Made by a program: the position numbers and the translations under genes
Assembly: GCA_029052085.1 (NCBI GenBank)
Contig: JAIDJS010000350.1
Location: 1-8,719 of the forward strand
DNA length: 8,719 nt
Reading direction: 5' to 3'
From: Eubacterium sp.
GTDB lineage: Bacteria > Bacillota > Clostridia > Oscillospirales > Acutalibacteraceae
Notes under the pieces: generated by a model
Told to the model about the DNA's origin: nothing
Databases searched by the model: none
What the model saw: only the letters and a program-made list of their open reading frames with translations
Shown here: piece by piece, positions 1 to 7,969 of the stretch
Position numbering within the stretch: the first letter of the stretch is position 1
How the letters are laid out: every line of letters starts with the position of its first letter

Positions 1-1452
<1,452 letters not shown>

Positions 1453-1505
1453 TAAAATATTTTTAATAAACGGTCAGCAGATGATTGTTTTGATATTCAG
1501 AATAA

Positions 1506-1524
1506 TGAAATCTTACCGATTTCA
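1506..1524. promoter_or_regulatory. Short inverted repeat just upstream of a ribosome binding site
   Basis: TGAAATC (1506-1512) and GATTTCA (1518-1524) form a perfect 7-bp inverted repeat around a 5-base centre, TTACC. It ends three bases before the GAAAGGGG ribosome binding site of the phosphoesterase-propeller gene. It could be an operator half-site pair or a weak RNA hairpin that affects initiation. It is AT-rich and has no T-tract, so it is not a terminator. The structure is seen directly; any role is a guess. Confidence 0.3.
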
Positions 1525-1543
1525 GTGAAAGGGGTAAATACTT

Positions 1544-3649
1544 ATGAGTAAAAAGACAATTTTGATTATTTTGATTCCGGTTTTAGCTGTTATTATTGCA
1601 GCTATCGTGGGCTTCCTCGTATTAGGAACGGGCAGTTCAAAGGGTTATTCGGGAACAGTTACGGCAGACGGAAAGCCGATAGCGAATGTAAGCGTTTCCG
1701 ATGGACGCAATGTTGTTAAAACAGATGAAAACGGTAAATTTTTCTTAAAGGGTTATAGGAAAACCCGCTTTATAACAGTTACTGCTCCTGCAGGCTACTG
1801 GACGGAGAAGTATTACATTTCCGCCGATAAGGAAAAGGCAGAGGGCTATGATTTTGATTTGCAGAAATCGGATATAGCAGCAGGCGCTGCGCATAGCTTC
1901 CTTCAGATTTCGGATACTGAAATCGGCGAAAACGGCGTTGGCGAATGGATAAATTATCTGAAGGATATTGCTGAAAAGGATAAGCCTGCATTTTTGATTC
2001 ATACGGGCGATATCTGCTATGAAGCCGGACTGAAAAAGCATATTGAGGATATGAATACCGAAAATATGGGGCTTCCTGTTCGCTATATTATCGGAAATCA
2101 TGATTATGTAGACGGAAGTTACGGCGAAGAGCTTTTTGAAAGTCTGTACGGTCCTGTATGGTATTCCTTTGAGGTCGGCAATGTTCATTATGTTGTTACG
2201 CCGTTCCAGACAGGAGCTGACAGGAAATCTGCTTATAATAAAAATGACCGCTGGCGCTGGTTGGAAAATGATCTGGCGAATACAGATCCTAATATGAAAG
2301 TTGTTATGTTTAACCATAATATACCGCCTAATGATGAGTATGTTATTTCTTTTGACAGAAAAGAGCTGGATTTAAAACAGCATAATCTGATTGCATGGGT
2401 TTTCGGTCATTATCATTACAATTATATTGAAGAAAATGAAAGCGGTATTTATAAAATATCAACTGCCCGTCCCGATTGCGGAGGTATTGATTCTTCCGTA
2501 AGCGGTGCCAGAATGATTCAGGTAGATGAAAACGGCGCAGTTACAACAAATATGTATTATTATGATTTTGACGGCAATGTTCCCGAGGTTGAAAATGCAA
2601 AATGGGTAACGCAGCTTGAAGATAATATTCTTTTTACAGATACGGTTGTGAAGGATAACGTTATTTATACTGCAACGGTTGATGAGGATGTTCCTGTTTC
2701 CTGCGGAATTTATGCAATTGATGCACAAAACGGAAAAATTCTTTGGGAATATAAAACGGCTAATTCCATTAAAAATAATATTGTTGTTGAAGAGAACAGG
2801 CTTTTTGCGCAGGATGCAGAGGGCAATGCGTATTGTATTGATGCAGAAAACGGCAAGGAGATATGGCAGGCAAAATCCAATCTCGGAACATCCATCGCAA
2901 CAAGCAGCGGTATTGCTGTTGATGATGGTGTGCTTTATGCCGGCTGTGCAGCAGGTATAACGGCATATGATGTTGAAAACGGCAGCGTGATCTGGGAAAA
3001 TATCAGAAATCACGGCGAAGCCTCACCTGCTGAATTTGTTGTTGCCGGAGATAAGCTTCTTGTAAGCTCTCATTGGGATGCACTTGCTGCGCTTGATAAG
3101 AAAACAGGCAAAAAGCTTTGGGAAAACAGGGACGGCGATTTGCGTTTCCGCAGCTCAACGCCTGCTGTTATTGACGAAAACACGCTGATTGCAGCCGATT
3201 CAAATGCAATTATGATTATAGATGCAAACAGCGGAGAAATAACCCATAAGGATACGCATGAGGATATTAATTTCTCTTCAAGCGCTCAGCCGGTTATTGA
3301 CGAAAATTTTGCATATATTCCAACTGCAAATAAAGGCATTATTGCCTATGATTTGAATTCAAAATCCATTGTATGGCAGTTTGAACCGGGCAGAGCCATG
3401 ATTTATACTGCGCCTTATACAAGCGGAGATTCGCAGACGGTTGAGCCAACACCTGTTCTTAAAGACGGCTCACTTATTTTCGGTGCATCGGATGGTGTGC
3501 TTTATAAAATTTCCGCAAAAACAGGAAAGCTTGAAAATTCTGCCGTAATCGGTGCACCGATATTCGGCAAATGCGCAATCATCGGTGATGATGCTGCCGT
3601 AACGGATTACAGTGGCAGAGTAATCAGGATAAATGATTTTTGTAAATAA
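1544..3649 (+). CDS. Membrane-anchored calcineurin-like phosphoesterase with C-terminal PQQ-type beta-propeller
   Basis: A 701-residue protein starting at an ATG with a good ribosome binding site (GAAAGGGG, 1527-1534). Residues 3-28 are two Lys followed by a long hydrophobic stretch with no lipobox Cys and no clear signal peptidase site, so a signal anchor with the rest outside the membrane is likely. Residues 35-92 resemble a carboxypeptidase-regulatory-like beta-sandwich (GYSGTVTADGKPIANVSVSD, then TDENGKFFLKG). Residues 117-310 are a metallophosphoesterase: SDTE (D124, E126), GDICY (155-159), GNHD (184-187), NHN (H258) and GHYH (288-291). From about 364 to the end there are seven repeats of the type xDxxxGKxxW, such as IDAQNGKILWEY (392-403), IDAENGKEIWQA (432-443), YDVENGSVIWEN and LDKKTGKKLWEN; the fifth and seventh lack Trp. 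This fits a seven- or eight-blade BamB/PQQ-like propeller. Such propellers often bind proteins or glycans rather than PQQ. The substrate is unknown; a surface phosphoesterase or phosphodiesterase is inferred. The first motif has Glu where His is usual. Confidence 0.88.
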   Translation: MSKKTILIILIPVLAVIIAAIVGFLVLGTGSSKGYSGTVTADGKPIANVSVSDGRNVVKTDENGKFFLKGYRKTRFITVTAPAGYWTEKYYISADKEKAEGYDFDLQKSDIAAGAAHSFLQISDTEIGENGVGEWINYLKDIAEKDKPAFLIHTGDICYEAGLKKHIEDMNTENMGLPVRYIIGNHDYVDGSYGEELFESLYGPVWYSFEVGNVHYVVTPFQTGADRKSAYNKNDRWRWLENDLANTDPNMKVVMFNHNIPPNDEYVISFDRKELDLKQHNLIAWVFGHYHYNYIEENESGIYKISTARPDCGGIDSSVSGARMIQVDENGAVTTNMYYYDFDGNVPEVENAKWVTQLEDNILFTDTVVKDNVIYTATVDEDVPVSCGIYAIDAQNGKILWEYKTANSIKNNIVVEENRLFAQDAEGNAYCIDAENGKEIWQAKSNLGTSIATSSGIAVDDGVLYAGCAAGITAYDVENGSVIWENIRNHGEASPAEFVVAGDKLLVSSHWDALAALDKKTGKKLWENRDGDLRFRSSTPAVIDENTLIAADSNAIMIIDANSGEITHKDTHEDINFSSSAQPVIDENFAYIPTANKGIIAYDLNSKSIVWQFEPGRAMIYTAPYTSGDSQTVEPTPVLKDGSLIFGASDGVLYKISAKTGKLENSAVIGAPIFGKCAIIGDDAAVTDYSGRVIRINDFCK

Positions 3650-3712
3650 GATATTTCCCCATGGCATAATTTATTATAAGCATGTGCTGGTTTATTAAGA
3701 AAGGGCTTACAT

Positions 3713-5164
3713 ATGAAAAAGAATAAAACCTTGTCTGTTTCATCCGCTCTTATTTATGCCTTGGGTATTTTTGGTGTTCAGATATTTGTCGGATATGTTA
3801 ACAGCTTCCAAACGGAATTTTACAATAAAATGTATTCCTCGTTTGACGGCAGCATTTTTTACGCATCTGCCATTATCATTTTTGCAGCAAAGCTTATCAG
3901 CTGTGTTTTTGATCCTCTTATTGGCGCAGTGATTGATAAAAGCTCGCTTAAAGGGGGCAAAATGCGCCCGTGGGTGCTGCGCAGTGCGCTGCCGCTGGCT
4001 GTGCTGACAACGCTTATTTTTATTTATATTCCGTTTGATAAATTCGGCAGCAAAATTCTTCTTTATATTTATATCACGGCAACAACTGTTTTATGGAATA
4101 TTGCAATGAGCTTTGCCGATATTCCGTCTCAGGGGATGCTTTCTCTTCTTTCTCCCGATGCGGATGAAAGAAATGTTGCAGCAAGCTTTTCCAATATTGC
4201 CAAAACGATGGCGCTTGCACTGCCTGGTGTGTTTGTAACGGCAGTTATGATGCTTCTCGGAATGATAAAGGGCGAAGGAAATTATGAAGATAAGGAATAC
4301 TATCTTATAACAGCGCTTGTTTTCTTCGTGCTTGGTACTGCTCTTATTATATTAATGTATAAGAAAAATACAGAAGCCGTTGAAAGCGCAAAATCCGCCA
4401 GAACCGTTTCAATCAAAGAGATGTTTTCGGAAATGAAAAGCAACAAAATGATTTTTATTGTTTTTCTTATCAATATGATCGGCTTTGCCCGATCCATGGG
4501 GCTGATTGTCTGTGTGCAGGCAAACGGCGCTTTAATCGGAAAAATCAATCTGTTCGGAATGGTTATGGATACTACGGCTGATGCAACGTGGCTGCCGGGT
4601 ATTCTTGGTGGCGTTTCGGGCTTTATAGGAATCTGTGTGGTTCCGCTGATAAATAAAAAGTTTGGCGAAAAGAAAACCTATATCGGTTTTTCAATTGCAA
4701 CCTTTGTTTTTAATATAGCAGTCTGCATTTTCTACTGGCTTCTTCCGCAGGGCAGTACGTTAAGATACGGCAATGCGGCGTTTTATATGATTGTGCTTTT
4801 TCAGTTTGCTATCGGTTTTCTTACTGCGGCAAATACGTATATTCCTCTTGTGATGACTGCTGATATCGTGGAATACCGTCTTTATAAAACAGGAGAGCGC
4901 AAAGAGGGCGTTAATTATGCGATTTTAAGCCTTTCAATAAAGCTCAGCAATGCAATATGCGTTGCTGTGGGGCTTCTTTTTGTTGCAGCTTCAGGTTATA
5001 CACAGGTTGTTTATGAAACAGGCGTTATTCCTGCAAAAATGCAGAATATCATAATGTTTGCGTATATAGGCTTTGTCGGCGTTTCGGCATTGATAAGTGC
5101 AGTTCCTGTGCTGTTTTATAAAATCAATGACGAAACGAAGGCGAAAATGCGTATGGTACGATAA
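3713..5164 (+). CDS. GPH-family (MelB-like) sugar:cation symporter
   Basis: A 483-residue integral membrane protein of the glycoside-pentoside-hexuronide:cation symporter family within the major facilitator superfamily. It probably imports a glycoside, pentose or hexuronide with Na+ or H+. Twelve hydrophobic segments are visible, roughly at residues 11-28, 47-66, 89-108, 112-133, 165-185, 198-216, 246-268, 293-313, 322-344, 355-380, 402-427 and 444-469. Family signatures are FDPLIGAVID...GGKMRPW (66-87) in the loop after helix 2, WNIAMSFADIPSQGMLSLLS (128-147), DERNVAASFSN, and the late motif TADIVEYRLYKTGERKEGV followed by SIKLSNAI (about 382-415). The start is an ATG with ribosome binding site AAGAAAGGG (3697-3705), 63 bases after the previous gene. 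Relative to E. coli MelB as I recall it, D67 and D136 match D59 and D124, while S63 and F66 replace D55 and N58. The substrate cannot be read from the sequence. Confidence 0.88.
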   Translation: MKKNKTLSVSSALIYALGIFGVQIFVGYVNSFQTEFYNKMYSSFDGSIFYASAIIIFAAKLISCVFDPLIGAVIDKSSLKGGKMRPWVLRSALPLAVLTTLIFIYIPFDKFGSKILLYIYITATTVLWNIAMSFADIPSQGMLSLLSPDADERNVAASFSNIAKTMALALPGVFVTAVMMLLGMIKGEGNYEDKEYYLITALVFFVLGTALIILMYKKNTEAVESAKSARTVSIKEMFSEMKSNKMIFIVFLINMIGFARSMGLIVCVQANGALIGKINLFGMVMDTTADATWLPGILGGVSGFIGICVVPLINKKFGEKKTYIGFSIATFVFNIAVCIFYWLLPQGSTLRYGNAAFYMIVLFQFAIGFLTAANTYIPLVMTADIVEYRLYKTGERKEGVNYAILSLSIKLSNAICVAVGLLFVAASGYTQVVYETGVIPAKMQNIIMFAYIGFVGVSALISAVPVLFYKINDETKAKMRMVR

Positions 5165-5187
5165 GTTATTAATTTAAAAATTTACTA

Positions 5188-5216
5188 TTGCAGTATCTTT
5201 GTCATAATGTTAAAAT
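5188..5216 (+). promoter_or_regulatory. Candidate sigma-A promoter for the transketolase operon
   Basis: TTGCAG (5188-5193) and TAAAAT (5211-5216) are separated by exactly 17 bases and lie in an AT-rich 139-base gap after the transporter gene. Initiation near 5223 would give a leader of about 80 bases before the ATG at 5304. Spacing and hexamers fit a housekeeping promoter, but AT-rich gaps produce chance matches. No clear terminator for the transporter gene is seen upstream, so read-through is also possible. Confidence 0.45.
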
Positions 5217-5290
5217 AACAGGGTAGTAAATGAGATATAAGTTGATAAAGAAACATCAGTTGATTAAAAAGCTTTATTGACTTCAGAAAA

Positions 5291-5296
5291 AAGGAG
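5291..5296 (+). promoter_or_regulatory. Ribosome binding site that fixes the transketolase N-subunit start
   Basis: AAGGAG, within the longer AAAAAAGGAG, sits 7 bases before the ATG at 5304. The same frame is open back to a TTG at 5277, but that start would put this strong Shine-Dalgarno sequence inside the gene and add nine residues absent from typical family N-termini. The ATG at 5304 is therefore chosen. Confidence 0.85.
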
Positions 5297-5303
5297 TTTA
5301 ACT

Positions 5304-6146
5304 ATGGATAATAAGCAGAAAAAAGAGCTTCAGATTCTTGCGGCTAAAATCCGTCTTGGAATTATTGAAGGCACTTATCATGCAAAAGCCGGTCATCCGG
5401 GCGGAAGCCTTTCGGCAGCAGATGTGCTTGCATATCTTTACGGAAAAGAAATGAGAATTGATGCAAAGAATCCGAATATGGAGGAAAGAGATCGCTTTGT
5501 TCTTTCAAAGGGTCATGCTGCGCCTGCGCTTTACAGTGCGCTTGCTTATACGGGCTTTTTCCCGGCAGAGGATTTGAAAACACTTCGCCATATCGGTTCC
5601 TATCTTCAGGGTCATCCGAATATGAATACCGTTCCGGGTGTTGATATGAGTACAGGCTCTCTCGGTCAGGGCATCAGCGCAGCCTGCGGAATGGCAAAGG
5701 GTGCTAAATATTTTGGTAAAGATGTTCGTGTTTATACCATACTTGGTGACGGAGAAATCGAAGAAGGTCAGGTATGGGAGGCTATGATGTTTGCTTCTCA
5801 GTATAAGCTTGATAACCTTTGTGTAATTATTGATGTTAACGGTTTGCAGATAGATGGTGCCTGCGAGGATGTAATGAGCGCAGAGCCGATTGATGAAAAG
5901 GTTAAGGCTTTCGGTTTTGACTGCGTTGTTATAAACGGCAATGATTTGGATGAAATCGAAACAGCCTTTGAAAAGTTCCATGAAAGCACAAAGCCATTTG
6001 CCATTATCATGAAAACAATCAAAGGCAAAGGCGTATCCTATATGGAAAATGCAGTTGGCTGGCATGGTAAAGCTCCGAATACCGAAGAATATGAAATTGC
6101 AATGGCAGAGCTTAATGCCAAGCTTGCAGAATTAGAGGAGGCATAA
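5304..6146 (+). CDS. Transketolase, N-terminal (TPP-binding) subunit
   Basis: A 280-residue subunit corresponding to the N-terminal third to half of a full-length transketolase (about 650-670 aa). It binds the diphosphate of thiamine diphosphate and a divalent metal, and with the next gene product it should transfer two-carbon ketol units between pentose, tetrose, triose and hexose phosphates. Visible motifs are AGHPGGSLSAAD (H31), DRFVLSKGHAAPALYSAL (H71), GSLGQGISAACGMA (from about 118), the thiamine motif beginning GDGEIEEGQ (D149) and ending in DVNG (N179), and KGKGVSYMEN with WHGKAP near the C-terminus. It stops where family N-subunits stop, so it is a genuine split gene and not a truncation. 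The stop codon is 3 bases before the C-subunit ATG, indicating translation of both from one message. Split transketolases are common in Clostridia and archaea. A DXP synthase or dihydroxyacetone synthase identity is less likely on motif grounds. Confidence 0.95.
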   Translation: MDNKQKKELQILAAKIRLGIIEGTYHAKAGHPGGSLSAADVLAYLYGKEMRIDAKNPNMEERDRFVLSKGHAAPALYSALAYTGFFPAEDLKTLRHIGSYLQGHPNMNTVPGVDMSTGSLGQGISAACGMAKGAKYFGKDVRVYTILGDGEIEEGQVWEAMMFASQYKLDNLCVIIDVNGLQIDGACEDVMSAEPIDEKVKAFGFDCVVINGNDLDEIETAFEKFHESTKPFAIIMKTIKGKGVSYMENAVGWHGKAPNTEEYEIAMAELNAKLAELEEA

Positions 6147-6149
6147 GGT

Positions 6150-7091
6150 ATGGCAGAAATTAAAAATGTTGCAACAAGAGACAGCTATGGTACAGCTCTT
6201 AAAGAGCTTGCTGCCGATGGTGCGGATAATCTTGTTGTTCTTGATGCAGACCTTTCTGCTGCAACGAAAACAGGAATTTTTCAGAAAGAATATCCAAACA
6301 GACATTTTAACTGCGGTATTGCAGAGGCAAATATGGTTTCTGTTGCTGCCGGCTTAAGCACAATGGGGCTTGTTCCGTTTGCTTCAAGCTTTGCAATGTT
6401 CGCATCGGGCAGAGCATTTGAGCAGATCAGAAATTCAATCGGCTATCCTCATCTCAATGTTAAAATCGGTGCTACCCATGCGGGTATTTCTGTTGGCGAG
6501 GATGGTGCATCCCATCAGTGCTGCGAGGATTTCGCACTTATGCGTTCCATTCCGGGTATGGTTGTTATCTGTCCGGCAGATGATGTTGAGGCAAAGCAGG
6601 CTGTTAAGGCTGCATATAAATATGAGGGCCCTGTTTATTTAAGATTCGGCAGACTTGCTGTTCCTGTATTTCACGATGAAAGCTATACATTTGAAATCGG
6701 AAAAGGCGAGGTTGTTAAAGAGGGCAGCGATGTAACCATTATTGCAAACGGCTTAATGGTTGCCGAAGCAATTGAAGCAGGCAAGGCTCTTGCGGCAGAT
6801 GGTATCCATGCTGAAATTATTAATATTGCAACAATCAAACCTCTTGATGAAGAGCTTGTTGTTGCTTCTGCTGAAAAAACAGGCAGGGTTATTACTGTAG
6901 AGGAGCACAGCATTATCGGCGGTCTTGGCGAAGCAGTTTGTGCCTGTCTTTCTGAAAAATGCCCAACTCCTGTTAAAAGAATTGGTGTAAATGATGAATT
7001 CGGCCACAGCGGTCCTGCAAAAGATCTTCTGAAGCAGTTTGGCTTAAGTGCCGAAAATATTGTTAAGGTTACGAAAGAATTCGTTAAATGA
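6150..7091 (+). CDS. Transketolase, C-terminal subunit (pyrimidine-binding and C-terminal domains)
   Basis: A 313-residue partner of the upstream subunit. Residues about 5-165 are the transketolase pyrimidine-binding domain: LDADLSAATKTG, RHFNCGIAEANMVSVAAGLS (E59 in GIAEAN is the Glu that activates the thiamine N1' in this family), FASSFAMFASGRAFEQIR, KIGATHAGISVGEDGASHQ (H110, H122), and IPGMVVICPADDVEAKQAV. Residues about 185-300 are the transketolase C-terminal domain, with IIANGLMVAEAIEAGKAL, INIATIKPLDEELV, TVEEHSIIGGLGEAV and the ending DEFGHSGPAKDLLKQFGLS. The ribosome binding site AGAGGAG (6134-6140) lies inside the end of the upstream gene, consistent with coupled translation and 1:1 subunit production. 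The pyruvate dehydrogenase E1-beta and DXP synthase relatives share the fold, but the adjacent transketolase N-subunit settles the call. Confidence 0.95.
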   Translation: MAEIKNVATRDSYGTALKELAADGADNLVVLDADLSAATKTGIFQKEYPNRHFNCGIAEANMVSVAAGLSTMGLVPFASSFAMFASGRAFEQIRNSIGYPHLNVKIGATHAGISVGEDGASHQCCEDFALMRSIPGMVVICPADDVEAKQAVKAAYKYEGPVYLRFGRLAVPVFHDESYTFEIGKGEVVKEGSDVTIIANGLMVAEAIEAGKALAADGIHAEIINIATIKPLDEELVVASAEKTGRVITVEEHSIIGGLGEAVCACLSEKCPTPVKRIGVNDEFGHSGPAKDLLKQFGLSAENIVKVTKEFVK

Positions 7092-7097
7092 TTAATG

Positions 7098-7128
7098 CAG
7101 AGGGTATTCGTTTGAATATCCTCTGTTT
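7098..7128 (+). terminator. Hairpin after the transketolase genes, probable weak intrinsic terminator
   Basis: CAGAGGGTATTC (7098-7109) pairs with GAATATCCTCTG (7114-7125) across a four-base loop, GTTT, giving a 12-bp stem with one G.U pair. It starts seven bases after the transketolase stop codon and is followed by only TTT, so termination may be partial. The hairpin occupies the 5' part of an open frame extending upstream of the HAD gene, which argues that this part is not coding. No promoter was found between it and the HAD gene, so some read-through is plausible. Confidence 0.6.
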
Positions 7129-7134
7129 CAATAT

Positions 7135-7141
7135 AAGGTGG
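7135..7141 (+). promoter_or_regulatory. Ribosome binding site that fixes the HAD-IIB gene start
   Basis: AAGGTGG lies 3 bases before the ATG at 7145 (a little close, but core AAGG is 6 away). The frame is open back to an ATG at 7088 that overlaps the transketolase stop, but those extra 19 residues run through the hairpin, and the HAD fold normally begins a few residues before its first Asp motif, as it does from 7145. Confidence 0.7.
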
Positions 7142-7144
7142 GTT

Positions 7145-7969
7145 ATGGATATAAAATTAATTGCCGTTGATATGGACGGAACGCTGCTTGATGATTGTTC
7201 AAAAGTCAGCAATGAAAATTTAAAGGCAATAAGACGGCTCAGTGAAAAGGGAATAGCTGTTGTTCCCGTTACCGGCAGAACATATTATGAAATCCCGTCT
7301 GAGATGCGTGATGAAGAATGTGTCAGGTTTTTTGTTTTTTCAAACGGCTCGGGAATTTATGAAAGAGGCAGAGGAGTGCTTTATTCTTCAACTATAGAAA
7401 GAGATACTGCTGCTGCCGTTTATTCTCTTCTTTCATCCTATGAAACCTTTATCGAGATTTACAGCGGCGGCTATCCCTGGGCGGATAAACATAAAATGAA
7501 TCAGAAAAGCTTTGATTATTATAAAATCAATCCCCGTTTTCAGCAGATTATTATGGAAAGAAGAAGGCAGGCTGATGATTTTGCGGCTATGCTTGAAGCC
7601 GAAAGCTTAAAGCCTGAGCTGTTCGATGCTTTTTTCAAAAGTATGGATGATCGGGCAGAATGCCTTGAAAGAATGAATTATCAGTATCCGGAATTAGAGG
7701 TTGTAAGCTCTATGGGCAATAATCTTGAAATTATGAATAGGGGAACAAATAAGGGTACGGGGCTGAAAAAGCTTTGTGATATACTTTCTCTTGATATCGG
7801 AAAAACGCTTGCTCTTGGTGACAGTAAAAATGATATGGATATGTTTAAAGCAGCAGGTGTTTCCTATGCCGTTTCAAATGCGTGTGATGAAATCAAGGCT
7901 GCTGCAAACGGTATTATTTGCTCTAATAACGAAAATGTTATTAAATATGTTGAGGATAATGTTTTATGA
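7145..7969 (+). CDS. Cof-type HAD-IIB family phosphatase
   Basis: A 274-residue cytoplasmic haloacid-dehalogenase-fold hydrolase of the Cof/YbiV/YidA group, which dephosphorylates sugar phosphates and small phosphorylated metabolites such as PLP and FMN. The Rossmann core opens almost at once: DMDGTLLDD with nucleophile D9 and acid/base D11. Motif II is VTGRT (T43), motif III Lys is K203 in TNKGTG, and motif IV is GDSKNDMDMF (D226, N229, D230). The C2-type cap lies between about residues 85 and 190, and MGNNLEIMNRGTNKG is the characteristic return to the core. Length is normal for the family (about 270). The gene follows the transketolase pair after a 53-base gap with a hairpin and overlaps the next HAD gene by four bases. 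HAD-IIB enzymes are promiscuous, so the substrate cannot be given; a sugar phosphate would fit the context. Confidence 0.92.
   Translation: MDIKLIAVDMDGTLLDDCSKVSNENLKAIRRLSEKGIAVVPVTGRTYYEIPSEMRDEECVRFFVFSNGSGIYERGRGVLYSSTIERDTAAAVYSLLSSYETFIEIYSGGYPWADKHKMNQKSFDYYKINPRFQQIIMERRRQADDFAAMLEAESLKPELFDAFFKSMDDRAECLERMNYQYPELEVVSSMGNNLEIMNRGTNKGTGLKKLCDILSLDIGKTLALGDSKNDMDMFKAAGVSYAVSNACDEIKAAANGIICSNNENVIKYVEDNVL

Noticed and set aside
1454..1463. Palindrome AAAATATTTT right after the pyrG stop codons, considered as a terminator.
   Set aside because: It contains no GC pairs and no loop, so it cannot form a stable terminator stem.
1745..2317. Minus-strand open frame of about 190 codons across the phosphoesterase domain.
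   Set aside because: It lies wholly antisense to a motif-rich gene, its translation has no recognisable domain, and its composition (Cys/Ile-rich) is that of a reverse-complement shadow.
2459..3013. Minus-strand open frame of about 184 codons across the propeller repeats.
   Set aside because: Antisense to the repeats of the propeller; Asn/Ile/Cys-rich nonsense-like sequence without family features.
5277..5303. Upstream TTG start that would lengthen the transketolase N-subunit by nine residues.
   Set aside because: The extension contains the strong AAGGAG site that serves the ATG at 5304.
5505..6065. Minus-strand open frame of about 186 codons across the transketolase N-subunit.
   Set aside because: Antisense to conserved thiamine-binding motifs; no domain and no convincing ribosome binding site.
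7088..7144. Upstream ATG that would lengthen the Cof-type HAD protein by 19 residues and overlap the transketolase stop.
   Set aside because: The extension is occupied by a 12-bp hairpin, and a ribosome binding site and normal family start are found at 7145.
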